From: Streptomyces sp. NBC_01717
GTDB taxonomy: Bacteria > Actinomycetota > Actinomycetes > Streptomycetales > Streptomycetaceae
Length of the DNA stretch: 64,000 nt
NCBI RefSeq assembly: GCF_036248255.1
Contig: NZ_CP109178.1
Coordinates: forward strand, 930,001 to 994,000
Direction of reading: 5' to 3'
The position numbers and the translations under genes were made by a program. Position 1 is the first letter of the stretch; each line of letters starts with the position of its first letter. The notes beneath the pieces are model-generated. The model was given only the letters and a program-made list of their open reading frames with translations. It did not search any database and had not been told where the DNA came from. Of the stretch, positions 46,401 to 57,316 are shown piece by piece.

Positions 46401-46592
46401 CAGGTGACGAACGCCAGGATCCCCGCATCGCCCATCTCCTGACAGTGGCTTCGCGCAGGCGCCCGAGGTTCAACGTGGCCCATCGAGGGCCCGGCTTTTC
46501 GTCTCACTCCTGGACCGAGTGGTCGTCGACACGGCAGATCATGGGGCAGCGCGTATTCTCAGGGCCTTTGTCGCTGTGCATGGAGAACTCTT

Positions 46593-47192
46593 ATGAGCTT
46601 GAATCCGGTATCCATCGACCGCGAGTCGGCCGCCGGCGCTGTCCTGCTGACCGGCATTCCCGGTAGCGGGAAGTCCACAGTCGCCGAAGCGCTGGCAGGC
46701 CGGCTCCGGATGTCGGCACATATCGAGGTGGACGCACTCCAGCAGATGATCGTCAGCGGTGGGCAATGGCCCTCTCCGACCGAAAACGCGGAAGCCGACC
46801 GGCAGATCCTCCTGCGGGCTCGTAACGCGTGCCTTCTGGCGGACAGCTTCGCGCGGGCGAGCTTCATCCCGGTGCTCGACGACGTCGTGGTCCGCCGTGC
46901 CCACCTCGACTTCTATCGCGCGACGCTGGCGGCCGTACCGCTCCATGTCATCATTCTGGCTCCCGGCCCGGCGGTCGCGTGGCAGCGCAACCAGGCGCGG
47001 GAGAAGGTCTTGACCACGGACTGGTCGCCCCTGGATACGGCGATGCGCTCCGAACTCGGGCATGACGGAACCTGGATCGACAACGCTGCTCAGACGGTTG
47101 AAGAGACAGTGACGGCGATCCTGTCGGTGACCGGCCTGGCGTCGACCCGCGGAGTCGATCCACCTCTCCAAGGAGCGCGCGTGGAGCTGTGA
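46593..47192 (+). CDS. AAA/P-loop kinase-like protein
   Basis: 199 residues; ATG preceded by GGAG, with a TATTCT -10 candidate at 46554-46559. Walker A is GIPGSGKST (21-29), followed by an Asp in EVDALQQMI and the second acidic motif VLDDVVV. WQRNQAREK and the C-terminal helical part resemble shikimate-kinase/zeta-toxin-like small-molecule phosphotransferases (AAA_33 group). It probably transfers phosphate from ATP to a small substrate, which is unknown. No antitoxin or resistance gene is adjacent. Confidence 0.82.
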   Translation: MSLNPVSIDRESAAGAVLLTGIPGSGKSTVAEALAGRLRMSAHIEVDALQQMIVSGGQWPSPTENAEADRQILLRARNACLLADSFARASFIPVLDDVVVRRAHLDFYRATLAAVPLHVIILAPGPAVAWQRNQAREKVLTTDWSPLDTAMRSELGHDGTWIDNAAQTVEETVTAILSVTGLASTRGVDPPLQGARVEL

Positions 47193-47562
47193 CGGCACCC
47201 AGCGGGTCGGGCCGGCGCCGTAGTCTTCTGAGGATGCTGCGCGCGGCAGCCTGGTCCTCCTCCGCGCCATCGGGTCGCCGGATCCTGGCGTGCTGCCGGC
47301 CGAGTGGCGCCCGTCGCTGTCGGAGATCCATCTGCTGCGACGACGAGCCCGGATCCGGCCTCAGCGCGTCAGCGAGACGCAGTGCTGTATCGGTAGCGAA
47401 TTCACCCAGATCACCATGACTCCCCCGGCAGGGCCCCGGCAAGGTCGGCCGACACGACGTGGGTGCCGCGAATCGCCATGCGATGCGGGTGCGGTCGACT
47501 GGCAGGCGGGTAGAGGCAGCCCTAGCGTCGAAGTCAGAGCGACCAGTCCTGAAGGAGCAGTC
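47193..47562. other. intergenic region upstream of NTF2-like gene
   Basis: 370 bases without a supported gene; some short frames look protein-like but have no starts. TAGCGT at 47523-47528 is a likely -10 for the NTF2-like gene, giving a leader of about 30 bases with a good AAGGAG. Confidence 0.45.
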
Positions 47563-48030
47563 ATGACCGCACGCCCGCCCGTCCCGCCGTTCACGCGGGA
47601 GACCGCAATCGAGAAGGTCCGCCAGGGAGAGGACGGCTGGAACACGCGTGACCCCGAGAAGGTCGCCCTGGCCTACACGGAGGACTCGCGTTGGCGCAAC
47701 CGGGCGGAGTTCGTGACGGGACGCGACGAGATCGTCGAGTTCCTGAGGCGCAAGTGGGCCCGCGAGCTCGACTACCGGCTCATCAAGGAACTGTGGGCGT
47801 TCGACGGCAACCGGATCGCGGTGCGGTTCGCGTACGAGTCGCACGACGACTCCGGCAACTGGTACCGCTCGTACGGCAACGAGAACTGGGAATTCGATGA
47901 GAACGGGCTGATGGCCGTACGGCACGCCTGCATCAATGACCTGCCGATCAAGGAAGCGGACCGCAAGTACCACTGGCCGCTCGGTCGCCGCCCCGACGAC
48001 CACCCCGGTCTCAGCGACCTCGGGCTCTGA
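47563..48030 (+). CDS. NTF2/SnoaL-like protein (DUF1348 type)
   Basis: 155 residues, start preceded by AAGGAG. The fold is recognisable from the N-terminal helix ([31 protein letters not shown]), the strand pair [17 protein letters not shown], and the close [21 protein letters not shown] strands. The end [24 protein letters not shown] matches the DUF1348 subgroup. These proteins are conical barrels that act as isomerases, hydrolases or ligand binders, but the subgroup has no established reaction. It stands alone between the P-loop kinase and the convergent lipoamide dehydrogenase. Confidence 0.88.
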   Translation: MTARPPVPPFTRETAIEKVRQGEDGWNTRDPEKVALAYTEDSRWRNRAEFVTGRDEIVEFLRRKWARELDYRLIKELWAFDGNRIAVRFAYESHDDSGNWYRSYGNENWEFDENGLMAVRHACINDLPIKEADRKYHWPLGRRPDDHPGLSDLGL

Positions 48031-48142
48031 TCCCGGAGCCGCTCCTGCGGCGCCGGAAGCGTTGTGGGCCGCGCCACGTTCGGCGATACGGTTGCCGCGC
48101 CCGAGCGGCAGGTCGCAGGAGGCGGGCATACGGCAGCCACCG

Positions 48143-48162
48143 CCGGGCGGGGCGCCGCCCGG
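48143..48162. terminator. bidirectional hairpin terminator
   Basis: CCGGGCGG and CCGCCCGG pair perfectly over a 4-base loop in the 207-bp gap between the convergent NTF2-like and lpd genes. Confidence 0.5.
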
Positions 48163-48168
48163 GACGGA

Positions 48169-48184
48169 TTCAGGGTCTTTCCCG
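48169..48184. repeat. 16-bp motif, copy 2
   Basis: Exact repeat of the motif at 44552-44567, again continuing to a CCCCTG that mirrors the CAGGG. Here it lies between convergent genes, where a promoter role is less obvious. Confidence 0.45.
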
Positions 48185-48237
48185 GCCCCTGGGGACGGAG
48201 CCGACGGAGTCCGGGCGCAGCGTGTGGCGCCGCCTTC

Positions 48238-49650
<1,413 letters not shown>

Positions 49651-50247
49651 GGAGATTTCCTTTCTGACGCGGATCGGCTCCGGCCACCGTCGAGAACCGA
49701 CTCATCCTGGTCGAACAGCCTGTGCACCGGCTTGGCGGCCGCGGTTTCCGACACCCGTCCGCGGGCGGAAGATCACCCGGAAGACAATGCGGGCGATCGG
49801 CCGGCCGGTCACATCATCGCTCGTCTTCCGACCCCAGCAGCATGCTCCCTCAGCCGGGTCGGCTCGGCACGCCGGTCGCGCAGACGCTCCGACTTTCGCC
49901 GCCGTCATCGTGCCACCGCACAGCGGCGCGACAACGCTCGGCTGGGTGCAGTACGGCACGAGCTCGCGAGTCCACTCGGCCGGGTCGCCGTGCGCGGGCC
50001 GCCGGATCGCCTTCCGGCCGTCCCGGATGCCGTCGTATCGCGCACGAATCCAGCCGGATCATGTGATCATCTGGGCGACGACGGTACGACGGCAAGGGGC
50101 GGGGACAGTGGCCGACGGTGCGGCAGGGACCAGAACACTCCGATGTCGAGGCGCATGTCCGCTGCCGGGGTCAGGTGTCCTGCGCGACTGCGTCGAGGGA
50201 CGGCACTGAGCGCCGACGGCCCTCGCCCGTCCGGCGGATCCCCCGTC
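49651..50247. other. intergenic region, possible gene relic on minus strand
   Basis: 597 bases. A minus-strand stretch near 49900-50040 encodes protein-like sequence (RYDGIRDGRKAIRRPAHGDP), which then degenerates; I cannot identify it. TGATCATCTGGGCGACGACG near 50062 gives no clear promoter. In-frame ATG or GTG codons before 50248 could extend the following regulator. Confidence 0.35.
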
Positions 50248-51285
50248 GTGCCGGATGCGGCGGAGGCATCCCTGCTCACGTTCCTCGGTCTGGAGCCGTT
50301 GGAGGACGCCGTCTACCGGCTCCTCGTCGACCGGCCCGACAGTGAGCCCGCCACGCTCGCGGGCGAGTCGACGGGGTGCGCCGAAGATGTCGCGCGCGCC
50401 CTCGATGTGCTGGTGGAACGCGGTCTCGCCAGCGCCCGGCCCGCCGGCGACGCCGTCATCCACTATCGGGCCGCCTCCCCCGTGCTCGCTCTCGGCCCGC
50501 TGCTGGAATCCCGCCGGGCGTCCCTGCGCCGTGTCGAGTCGCTCGTGACGACTCTGGCCGAACGGCACCGCTCCGCGCAGGCCCACGCGTCGGGAGCCCC
50601 GGTCGAGGTGCTGTCGGGGGCGGCCGCGATCCGGCGCAGACTCCTGCTGATGCAGGATCAGGCCACCATCGAGGTATGCACCATGATGCCGATGCATGAG
50701 GTCCAATCCGTGATCACCGTCGAGGACAACCACGACGCGATCGAAGACGTGCTGATGCGGCGTGGGATCGCCCTCCGGAGCGTCATCGAGCGCGACTGGC
50801 TCGAGCGTCCCGAAATGGCGGCGACCGCAGCCGCCTATGCCGCTCAGGGGCAGCGCATCTCCGTAGTGGATGAACTTCCCATCAAGTTGATCATTGTCGA
50901 CCGCCGGATGGCCCTGCTGCCGCTGGCCCCGGAGCGCGACGACGTCGATCCGGTCGCGCTGGCCGTACACGGTACCGGACTTCTCACCGCGCTCAGTTCG
51001 CTCTTCGAAGCGCATTTCGAGAGGGGTTGGCGCTTGCTTCCCTCCGAGACGGACTCGACGACCGAGCGCACCGACGGAGCCGAACTCGAGGCCGTGGACC
51101 GCCAGATCGTCTCTCTGCTTTACGTGGGACTCACCGACGCCGCCATCGCCCGTCAGCTCGGCATGGGGCACCGCACCGTCCAGCGACGCCTGCAGTCCCT
51201 CATGGTCGAGGTGGGGGCGGCCACCCGCTTCCAGCTCGGCTGGCGTGCGGCGCGCAGCGGTTGGCTGGACGGGGCGGACGCTTAA
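50248..51285 (+). CDS. TrmB/LuxR-like helix-turn-helix transcriptional regulator
   Basis: 345 residues from GTG (VPDAAEASLL), with GGCGGA upstream; ATG at 50155 is an alternative start. The N-terminal ~80 residues form a TrmB-like winged helix that opens with LEPLEDAVYRLLVDRPDSEPA. The middle (VEVLSGAAAIRRRLLLMQDQATIEVCTMMP, then IKLIIVDRRMALLPLAP) is the ligand or phospholipase-D-like middle domain of this class. The C terminus is a LuxR/GerE-type helix-turn-helix (IVSLLYVGLTDAAIARQLGMGHRTVQRRL). Such regulators often control developmental or secondary-metabolism genes. The downstream M4 protease gene is a possible target, but a hairpin terminator separates them. Confidence 0.87.
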   Translation: MPDAAEASLLTFLGLEPLEDAVYRLLVDRPDSEPATLAGESTGCAEDVARALDVLVERGLASARPAGDAVIHYRAASPVLALGPLLESRRASLRRVESLVTTLAERHRSAQAHASGAPVEVLSGAAAIRRRLLLMQDQATIEVCTMMPMHEVQSVITVEDNHDAIEDVLMRRGIALRSVIERDWLERPEMAATAAAYAAQGQRISVVDELPIKLIIVDRRMALLPLAPERDDVDPVALAVHGTGLLTALSSLFEAHFERGWRLLPSETDSTTERTDGAELEAVDRQIVSLLYVGLTDAAIARQLGMGHRTVQRRLQSLMVEVGAATRFQLGWRAARSGWLDGADA

Positions 51286-51317
51286 AACGTCTCGAACCGG
51301 AGTGAAAACATCGCCGT

Positions 51318-51339
51318 CCGAGGCGTATTTACGCCTCGG
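51318..51339 (+). terminator. hairpin terminator after regulator gene
   Basis: CCGAGGCGT pairs with ACGCCTCGG around the loop ATTT, 33 bp after the stop codon. A compact 9-bp perfect stem. Confidence 0.6.
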
Positions 51340-51472
51340 CGTGTTCACGCCAGGAACATCCCTTGTACACCCCACGGAGCGTGCCGAACCATCTAGGCAC
51401 CGACCGCATGGGGCCCTCATACCTCACGCAGGTGGGCGAGTTCATGCATCTGTGCGATAGGGGAGGGTTCAC

Positions 51473-54199
51473 GTGTTTCCGACACGACAAAGACGGCTCC
51501 GCCGTGTCCTGGCCGCCGCAGTGGTGGCCGCGGCCACCGGCTCGACGTTGCTGACGTCACCGGCCTGGGCCGAGGAGGAAGCGCCGCCGGCCACGACCGT
51601 GGCCGGCGACAGGGTGCCCGTCGCGCCCGCCATGACTCAGCGTCTCGACGACACGGTCCGCGAGGGCACTCCGGCGCAGGCCGCACGGGCGCACCTGAAG
51701 GCCCATCAGGACACGTACAAGGTTCCGGTCGCGGATCTTGAGACCGTGAGCACGAGCAAGGACGGCAAGCAGTCGTCCGTCCGCTTCCAGCAGAAGCACG
51801 ACGGAGTGCCGGTCTTCGGCGCCGAATACGCCGTGCAGACGGAGGCGGCGGACGGCGGTCAGAACGTCACCTCCGCCACGGGCACCCTGTACACAGACCT
51901 GTCGGTCTCCACCACGCCGAGCGTCGCCGAGGCCGCAGCCGAGAAGCGGATGTTCTCCCTCGACGGGAAGCTGTCGCGGGTCAAGGGTGCCAAGACCGAG
52001 GGCCACGGGCTCGTCGTCCTGCCGGACGCCCGAGGCGGCAAGCTGGCCTGGCACTTCACCGTCACGGGCGCCGAAACCAACGGCAGCCCGGTGCGCCAGG
52101 AGGTGTACGTCGACGCGAACATCGGTGGCATCGCCCTCTCTTACAACAACATCGACGCCGCGGACGCCACGCCGGCCAAGGGCACGGGCGTGCGCGTGGA
52201 CGGCTCCGACGCGGCGCTGGACATCAACAAGGAGACGGGCGGGTCGTACACACTCGTCGACTCCACCCGGGACATGTACGCGCGGACCGGCGGCCAGATA
52301 CGCACCTACGACGCCCAGCGCAAGAGCTACACGCTCGTGGCGAACGGCCCGGTCACCGAGGACATTCCCCTGGCGACCTCAGCGAGCGACCGGTTCGACG
52401 GCACCAACACCTCGTCCGGCGCGGTCGACGCACACCTGAACGCCGCCAAGGTCTATGAGTTCTACAAGAACGAGATCGGCCGCGACGGCGTCGACGGCAA
52501 GGGCGGCACGATCTACTCGGTCGTCAACGTCGCCAGCAACGGCAAGGACTACGCCAACGCCTTCTGGGACGGCACCAAGATGGTGTACGGCCATATGAAC
52601 GGGGTTCCCCTGTCCGTGGGCCTGGACGTGGTCGGCCACGAGATGACCCACGGCGTCACCGAGCACTCCGCCGGGCTCGTCTACCTGAACCAGTCGGGCG
52701 CCCTGAACGAGGCGATATCCGACTACATGGGCAATGCCATGGAGACCGCCGACAAGGGCATTCCCATGAGCGACCCCACCTCCGGTCTCATCGGCGAGTA
52801 CCTGTGCAACGGCACCAAGCCGTTGGCCGAGTGCGCCCTGCGCGATCTCAACGACGGCCGCAACGCGCAGACCGACTACGACCCCATGACGCTCGACTTC
52901 GACAACGGGGGCGTGCACGCCAACTCCACGATCGTCGGCGGGGCCATGTGGGACATCCGCAAGAGCCTCGCCCCGAAGCTCGCGGACCAGATCGTCTACC
53001 GGGCCGCGCAGAACTACCTCACGCCGCTGTCCGGCTTCACCGACATGCGCAACGCGATGACCCTCGCCGCCAAGTCCCTGAAGGTCTCCAAGGCCGACCT
53101 GGCCACCATCGGCAAGGCCTTCGACGCCCACGGCATCGTGGACTGCTGGGAGCAGAAGGCCGGCACGCACGACGGCACCACCATCGGCGCCCATGTGCTG
53201 CCCGCCTACGAGGTGTACGGCGGCTCCGTCGACGAGCAGGCCGCGCAGATCAACGGCGACGTCTACGCCATCGGCCACGGCGACGCCGTCGCCTGGGGCC
53301 AGGGCGGCGCCGCCTTCGGTATCACCGTCGGCCGCTTCAGCAAGCAGCACGGCAACTCGAAGCACGAGCTCGCCCAGGACGACGCCTACCTGCTCGACCC
53401 GTCCCTCGACGACAACCGCATCGTCTTCACCCGGATCTCCGCCGAAGGCATCGGCGTCTACACCGCGGGGAACAAGGGTCAGGGCGCGATCAAGAGGCTG
53501 GTCGACGATCCCAACGCCGACGAGACCGAGCCGGTCACCGACCACGGCGCCCTCGCCTGGATCCGCACCACCCCCGACGGCGAGCAGGACGTCATGCTCC
53601 GCAGGGCCGACGGCACCACCGTCAACGTGACACCCGAGCCCGGCACCAGGGCCGGCCGACTGGCGATGAAGCACGGCCGCATCGCCTGGGCCGGCGGCGC
53701 CGACCACAGCTACGTCACGCTCTACGACATCGCCACGGGCACCACCCAGAGCAAGCGGATCGGTGGCTTCATCTTCAACTCCGTCGGCGACATCCAGCTC
53801 ACCGCCGACCGCATCTTCTGGAGGGAGAACAGCAGCCTGTTCGGCTCCACCAGTTTCATGTCCGCGCCGCTGAACGACCTGACCAAGGGGGCGAAGCTGC
53901 GCCTCCCGACGGGGACCTACCTCGCCCAGTTCTCCGTCACCGACGACTACTTCGCGTACTCGACGTACGACGCCTGGAGCGGCCTCGGCGCCTGGAACGG
54001 GCCGGCCAAGATCAAGGTCCAGGTCGCCGGTACCGCCGACGTGGTCGCAGGGACCGGCGCCTTCAGCCGCGCCTCCTGCTCGTCCGGCGCCCAGCTGGCC
54101 CCGTCCCTCGGTGACGGCCAGCGCGTGGCCTGGCTGGACACCACCGCGGCCGACACCGACGTGGTGACCCGAGCCACCTTCGCGGGCACCTGCGAATAA
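51473..54199 (+). CDS. secreted M4 (thermolysin-type) metalloprotease with large C-terminal propeller-like extension
   Basis: 908 residues from GTG after GGGGAGGG. A Sec signal ends at AWA (33). An FTP/PepSY propeptide covers ~50-215 (FQQKHDGVPVFGAEYAV, KLAWHFTV). The protease domain holds the zinc site HEMTH (389-393) with Glu413 in GALNEAISD, exactly 19 residues further, and the C-terminal catalytic His in VHANSTIVGGAMW. Ordinary M4 enzymes end near residue 570. Here ~340 more residues follow, with repeated short blocks (NRIVFTRISAEGIGVY, GALAWIRTTPDGEQDVMLRR, GRIAWAGGADHSYVTLYDIA, ADRIFWRENSSLFGST) that look like TolB/six-bladed propeller strands. This module probably targets the protease to a partner or surface. 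Confidence 0.92.
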   Translation: MFPTRQRRLRRVLAAAVVAAATGSTLLTSPAWAEEEAPPATTVAGDRVPVAPAMTQRLDDTVREGTPAQAARAHLKAHQDTYKVPVADLETVSTSKDGKQSSVRFQQKHDGVPVFGAEYAVQTEAADGGQNVTSATGTLYTDLSVSTTPSVAEAAAEKRMFSLDGKLSRVKGAKTEGHGLVVLPDARGGKLAWHFTVTGAETNGSPVRQEVYVDANIGGIALSYNNIDAADATPAKGTGVRVDGSDAALDINKETGGSYTLVDSTRDMYARTGGQIRTYDAQRKSYTLVANGPVTEDIPLATSASDRFDGTNTSSGAVDAHLNAAKVYEFYKNEIGRDGVDGKGGTIYSVVNVASNGKDYANAFWDGTKMVYGHMNGVPLSVGLDVVGHEMTHGVTEHSAGLVYLNQSGALNEAISDYMGNAMETADKGIPMSDPTSGLIGEYLCNGTKPLAECALRDLNDGRNAQTDYDPMTLDFDNGGVHANSTIVGGAMWDIRKSLAPKLADQIVYRAAQNYLTPLSGFTDMRNAMTLAAKSLKVSKADLATIGKAFDAHGIVDCWEQKAGTHDGTTIGAHVLPAYEVYGGSVDEQAAQINGDVYAIGHGDAVAWGQGGAAFGITVGRFSKQHGNSKHELAQDDAYLLDPSLDDNRIVFTRISAEGIGVYTAGNKGQGAIKRLVDDPNADETEPVTDHGALAWIRTTPDGEQDVMLRRADGTTVNVTPEPGTRAGRLAMKHGRIAWAGGADHSYVTLYDIATGTTQSKRIGGFIFNSVGDIQLTADRIFWRENSSLFGSTSFMSAPLNDLTKGAKLRLPTGTYLAQFSVTDDYFAYSTYDAWSGLGAWNGPAKIKVQVAGTADVVAGTGAFSRASCSSGAQLAPSLGDGQRVAWLDTTAADTDVVTRATFAGTCE

Positions 54200-54217
54200 C
54201 ATCCGCCGCGCGTCGGA

Positions 54218-54246
54218 GGCGGTCGCCGGATCTTCCGGTGACCGCC
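54218..54246 (+). terminator. hairpin terminator after M4 protease
   Basis: GGCGGTCGCCGGA and TCCGGTGACCGCC pair over 13 positions with one G-T pair and a TCT loop, 18 bp after the stop; CCTT follows. Confidence 0.7.
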
Positions 54247-54407
54247 CCTTCGCGTTCGGGCGTCGGAACTCTCGTCAACCTCCTGGCGGACGCCGGTGCC
54301 TACCTGAGCCGTCAGGGCACTCCGAGCCGTTCACGATCGTTGCCGACAAGGAAGCTCGCGTCGAGGAGAGTGCCCGCGAGGGTACCCGGCTCGGGATCGG
54401 GGACGGC

Positions 54408-55355
54408 ATGACAGCGGTCGGGGAAGTGCGCGGAGCGGGCAGCTGGTGTGGCGCCGAGGTCGTCGACAGCGACGACTGGCGGGTCGAGCTCAGCGCCGTC
54501 CATCAGGCCGAACTGCGCGCCGCAGTCGGCGCCGTGGAATCGGCCGGCCTCGGCCTCGCCGACTTCTCACGCGAGGACTTTCCGTTGCCGACACTCGGCC
54601 CCCTGCTCCACCGCCTCGTCGAGGAGCTGATGGACGGCCGCGGTTTCGTGCTGCTGCAGGACACGCCCGTCGCCGATCTGAGCGAGCGGCAATGCGAGAT
54701 CCTCGCCCTGGGAGTGGGCCGACACGTCGGCCGCACCGTCCCACAGGGTGCCGGCAAGCACTTGCAACACGTGCGCGACCTGGGCGTGGCTCCGTCGGAC
54801 TCGACGAGTTACAGCTACCAGCACAGCGGGCGGCTCGGCTACCACGCCGACCCGAACGACGTCGTCGCGCTGCTGTGCATCCGTCCGGCGAAGTCCGGCG
54901 GGCTCAGCTGCATCGTCAGCTCGGTCGCGGTGCACAACGAGGTCGTACGCACCCGCCCCGACCTGGCGGAGGTGCTGTACCGGCCGTGGTGGCGCGACCG
55001 GCGCTCCGGGGACGGCCCCGACAGCTTCTACGAGAGCCCCGTCTACACCGTGGACAGTGCGGGGGCCCTGTCCACGTCCTACGGCCCCGACTACATGCGT
55101 TCGGCGCTGCGCGGCGCCCACGTGCCACCGTTCACCCCTGCGCAACTGGAGGCGATGGAGCTGCTCGACCGCCTCAACAACGATCGCCGCTTCATGCTCG
55201 CCATGGACCTGCGCGCGGGCGACATGCAGTTCCTGAACAACCACGTGACCCTGCACAGCCGCACCGAGTACGTGGACCACCCGGAGCCGGAGCGCCGCCG
55301 TGACCTCGTCCGGCTCTGGCTGAACACCGAGCAGGACCGGCACGCTGCCTCCTGA
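54408..55355 (+). CDS. TauD/clavaminate-synthase-like Fe(II)/2-oxoglutarate dioxygenase
   Basis: 315 residues from ATG; the ribosome site is poor (GGGGACGGC). The facial triad is His146 and Asp148 in YHADPND and His283 in NNHVTLHSRTEY, with Arg302 in RDLVRLWLN for 2-oxoglutarate. GRGFVLLQDTPV and LHRLVEELMDGRG are typical of the TauD fold. Enzymes of this type hydroxylate amino acids, taurine or secondary-metabolite intermediates. No biosynthetic cluster surrounds it, so the substrate is open. It is convergent with a quinone oxidoreductase gene, with only a 51-bp gap. Confidence 0.9.
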   Translation: MTAVGEVRGAGSWCGAEVVDSDDWRVELSAVHQAELRAAVGAVESAGLGLADFSREDFPLPTLGPLLHRLVEELMDGRGFVLLQDTPVADLSERQCEILALGVGRHVGRTVPQGAGKHLQHVRDLGVAPSDSTSYSYQHSGRLGYHADPNDVVALLCIRPAKSGGLSCIVSSVAVHNEVVRTRPDLAEVLYRPWWRDRRSGDGPDSFYESPVYTVDSAGALSTSYGPDYMRSALRGAHVPPFTPAQLEAMELLDRLNNDRRFMLAMDLRAGDMQFLNNHVTLHSRTEYVDHPEPERRRDLVRLWLNTEQDRHAAS

Positions 55356-55406
55356 AGGACAGAGCGAGCGCGGTCGAGCCCGGCATCACCGGGTCGGCCC
55401 CCGGCG

Positions 55407-56366
55407 TTACTCCACGACCAGGACGATCTTGCCGGTCGTTCGGCCGGTCTCCCCCAGCGCGTGGGCCTTGGCCGCATCCGCGAGGGGGAAGGTGGCCTCG
55501 ATGTGGGCGCGGAGAGAGCCGACCTCGACGAGATCCGCGATCGCCTTCATGCCCGCGTGGTCGGACTCGACGAGGAGTGTCTCGACGCGGATGCCCAACT
55601 CGGCCGCCTTCGCCGCCTCCTGAGGCGAGCCGCCGTTCAGGAGGGAGACGAGGATGCCGCCGGGGCGGAGTACGTCGAGGGAGCGGGCGCGGGTCTCGCC
55701 GGAGAGGGGGTCGAGGACCATGTCGATGTCCTGAACGGCATCGGCGAAGTCGACGGTGCGGTAGTCGATGACTTCGTCCGCACCGAGCTCGCGTACAAAG
55801 TCGTGCTTGGGCGCGCTCGCGGTGCCGATCACGTACGCGCCGAGGGACTTGGCGATCTGCACGGCTAGGTGGCCTACGCCGCCGGCCGCGGCGTGGATGA
55901 GGACGCGCTGCCCGGCCCGCACTTCGGCGGTGTCGACGAGTGCCTGGTAGGCGGTGAGGGCGGCGAGCGGAAGTGCGCCCGCCTGGACGTGATCGATGCC
56001 GGCCGGTTTGTGGACAAGGGCGCGGGCGGGAGCGGTCACGTACTCGGCGTGGGAGCCGACGCCGTACGGGTAAGGCAGCATGCCGAAGACCTCGTCGCCC
56101 GGCTTGAAGAGGGTGACCCCGTAGCCGACGGCCTCGACCACCCCGGCGACGTCCCAGCCGAGAACGAGCGGAAGCCGGTCGAGGAACCGGCGGTCCGCCC
56201 GGTGCTTCCAGTCGGTGGGGTTGACGCCGGCCGCCCGGACGGCGACCAGGACCTGGCTCGGGCCCGGGACGGGTTTCGGGAGCCCGACTTCCCTGAGTAC
56301 GTCCGGGGTTCCGTAGGCGTCCTGACTGATCGCGCGCATGGTGGCCTGGTCGGTGTTGTTGGTCAT
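55407..56366 (-). CDS. NADP-dependent quinone oxidoreductase/zinc-binding-type MDR family
   Basis: 319 residues from MTNNTDQATM; the ATG giving MRAISQDAYG is a possible later start. CACGCT lies six bases before the chosen ATG with CTGGCA 18 bases further up, so a leaderless mRNA is possible but the -10 is poor. The GroES-like domain has AAGVNPTDWKHRAD, and the NADPH site is AAAGGVGHLAVQIAKSLGA. There are no zinc-ligand cysteines, as in the zinc-less QOR/CCP group. It reduces quinones or enones with NADPH. Confidence 0.9.
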   Translation of the reverse strand: MTNNTDQATMRAISQDAYGTPDVLREVGLPKPVPGPSQVLVAVRAAGVNPTDWKHRADRRFLDRLPLVLGWDVAGVVEAVGYGVTLFKPGDEVFGMLPYPYGVGSHAEYVTAPARALVHKPAGIDHVQAGALPLAALTAYQALVDTAEVRAGQRVLIHAAAGGVGHLAVQIAKSLGAYVIGTASAPKHDFVRELGADEVIDYRTVDFADAVQDIDMVLDPLSGETRARSLDVLRPGGILVSLLNGGSPQEAAKAAELGIRVETLLVESDHAGMKAIADLVEVGSLRAHIEATFPLADAAKAHALGETGRTTGKIVLVVE

Positions 56367-56691
56367 GCGTCCAGCGTGACGGTCGTCGCCGTTCCGTGCC
56401 AGGGCATGCATGCGACGATTCGTCCAGCTGAGGAGCGCCCATTCCTCTCAGCGAGGGGGGGCTGACAGGAGACCAGGCAAATGGGTGCATATTTACTACT
56501 TTGCGAAGTTGTTACCTGTGTGGGTGGTGCGTCCCCGGGCTCGGCCGTAGCGTCGATAGCGGAACCATCCGTTGAGGAGAGGCCAGAAGCGCCGTCAGGC
56601 GCCTGCTCCGGTTCCCGCGGCCCGCACCTCGGAGCGGGCCGGGCGTACGCGAGGCCTCATGGGCCCGGAGAGAGACTGCTGGGGAGCGGAT
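56367..56691. other. intergenic region upstream of small secreted protein
   Basis: 325 bases with an AT-rich patch at 56480-56520 (ATATTTACTACTTTGCGAAG), including the near-palindrome ACTTTGCGAAGT. This is the most promoter-like stretch, but no clear -35/-10 pair stands out for either divergent gene. Confidence 0.4.
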
Positions 56692-57129
56692 ATGCAGAGA
56701 CTGAAACTGAAGACAGCGGTCCTGATCTGTGCCGTGGTATCCCTCGCAACAGCAGTCGTACCGGCATCGGCGTCCACGAAGCCGAAGTCGCCCGACAGCG
56801 TGATCGTCGACTGCTTCTCGGACCCTCAAGCACGCCCAGACACGTTCCTGATTGCCTGCGGGGACGGCAACAGCATCCTCACCGCCCTCCGGTGGTCGGC
56901 CTGGAAACCGAAGTTCGCCACCGGCACCGGGCTCAACGTACTGAACGACTGCCGGCCCTACTGTGCTGCAGGCAAGTTCCACTCCTACCCGGTGGCCGTC
57001 AGGCTCGACCGCCCGGAGCCATGGCAGAAGCATCCTGGGAAACAGCACTACACCGAGATGCGCCTCGTCTACACCGGCCACAAGCCGCCGCAGATGCCGA
57101 GAGAAGTGACATACCGGCTCTGGAACTGA
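56692..57129 (+). CDS. small secreted protein of unknown function
   Basis: 145 residues from the ATG preceded by GGGGAG. A Sec signal (LKLKTAVLICAVVSLATAVVPASAS) precedes a ~115-residue mature domain. It has four cysteines (VDCFSD, LIACGDGN, NDCRPYC) probably forming two disulfides, and Trp/Tyr-rich strands (LTALRWSAWKPKFATGTG, YTEMRLVYTGHKPPQ). The layout resembles widespread actinomycete secreted proteins annotated as hypothetical, with DCxxxPxARPxxFxLACGDGN near the start. No function is known to me. It stands alone. Confidence 0.82.
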   Translation: MQRLKLKTAVLICAVVSLATAVVPASASTKPKSPDSVIVDCFSDPQARPDTFLIACGDGNSILTALRWSAWKPKFATGTGLNVLNDCRPYCAAGKFHSYPVAVRLDRPEPWQKHPGKQHYTEMRLVYTGHKPPQMPREVTYRLWN

Positions 57130-57281
57130 CGGTTGGCCCACGTCGCTCGACGTAGCGCGTTCAACGGCCGCCCACCGCACTCGGCGCAGATGTGCCACAC
57201 ATAGCGCCGACAGACGAAGAATCTCCTCGTGTCGCACTGCCCGCAGAAGCCGGGCTCACCTGCCCCCTGCAGACCCGACAA

Positions 57282-57316
57282 AGGCGCCTGGCCTGTACCT
57301 CCACCGCCAGGCGCCT
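57282..57316 (-). terminator. intrinsic terminator of DEAD-box helicase gene
   Basis: AGGCGCCTGGC and GCCAGGCGCCT form a perfect 11-bp stem with a 13-base loop. Read on the minus strand it begins at the helicase stop codon and ends in TTTG, one of the few hairpins here with a T-run. Confidence 0.75.
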
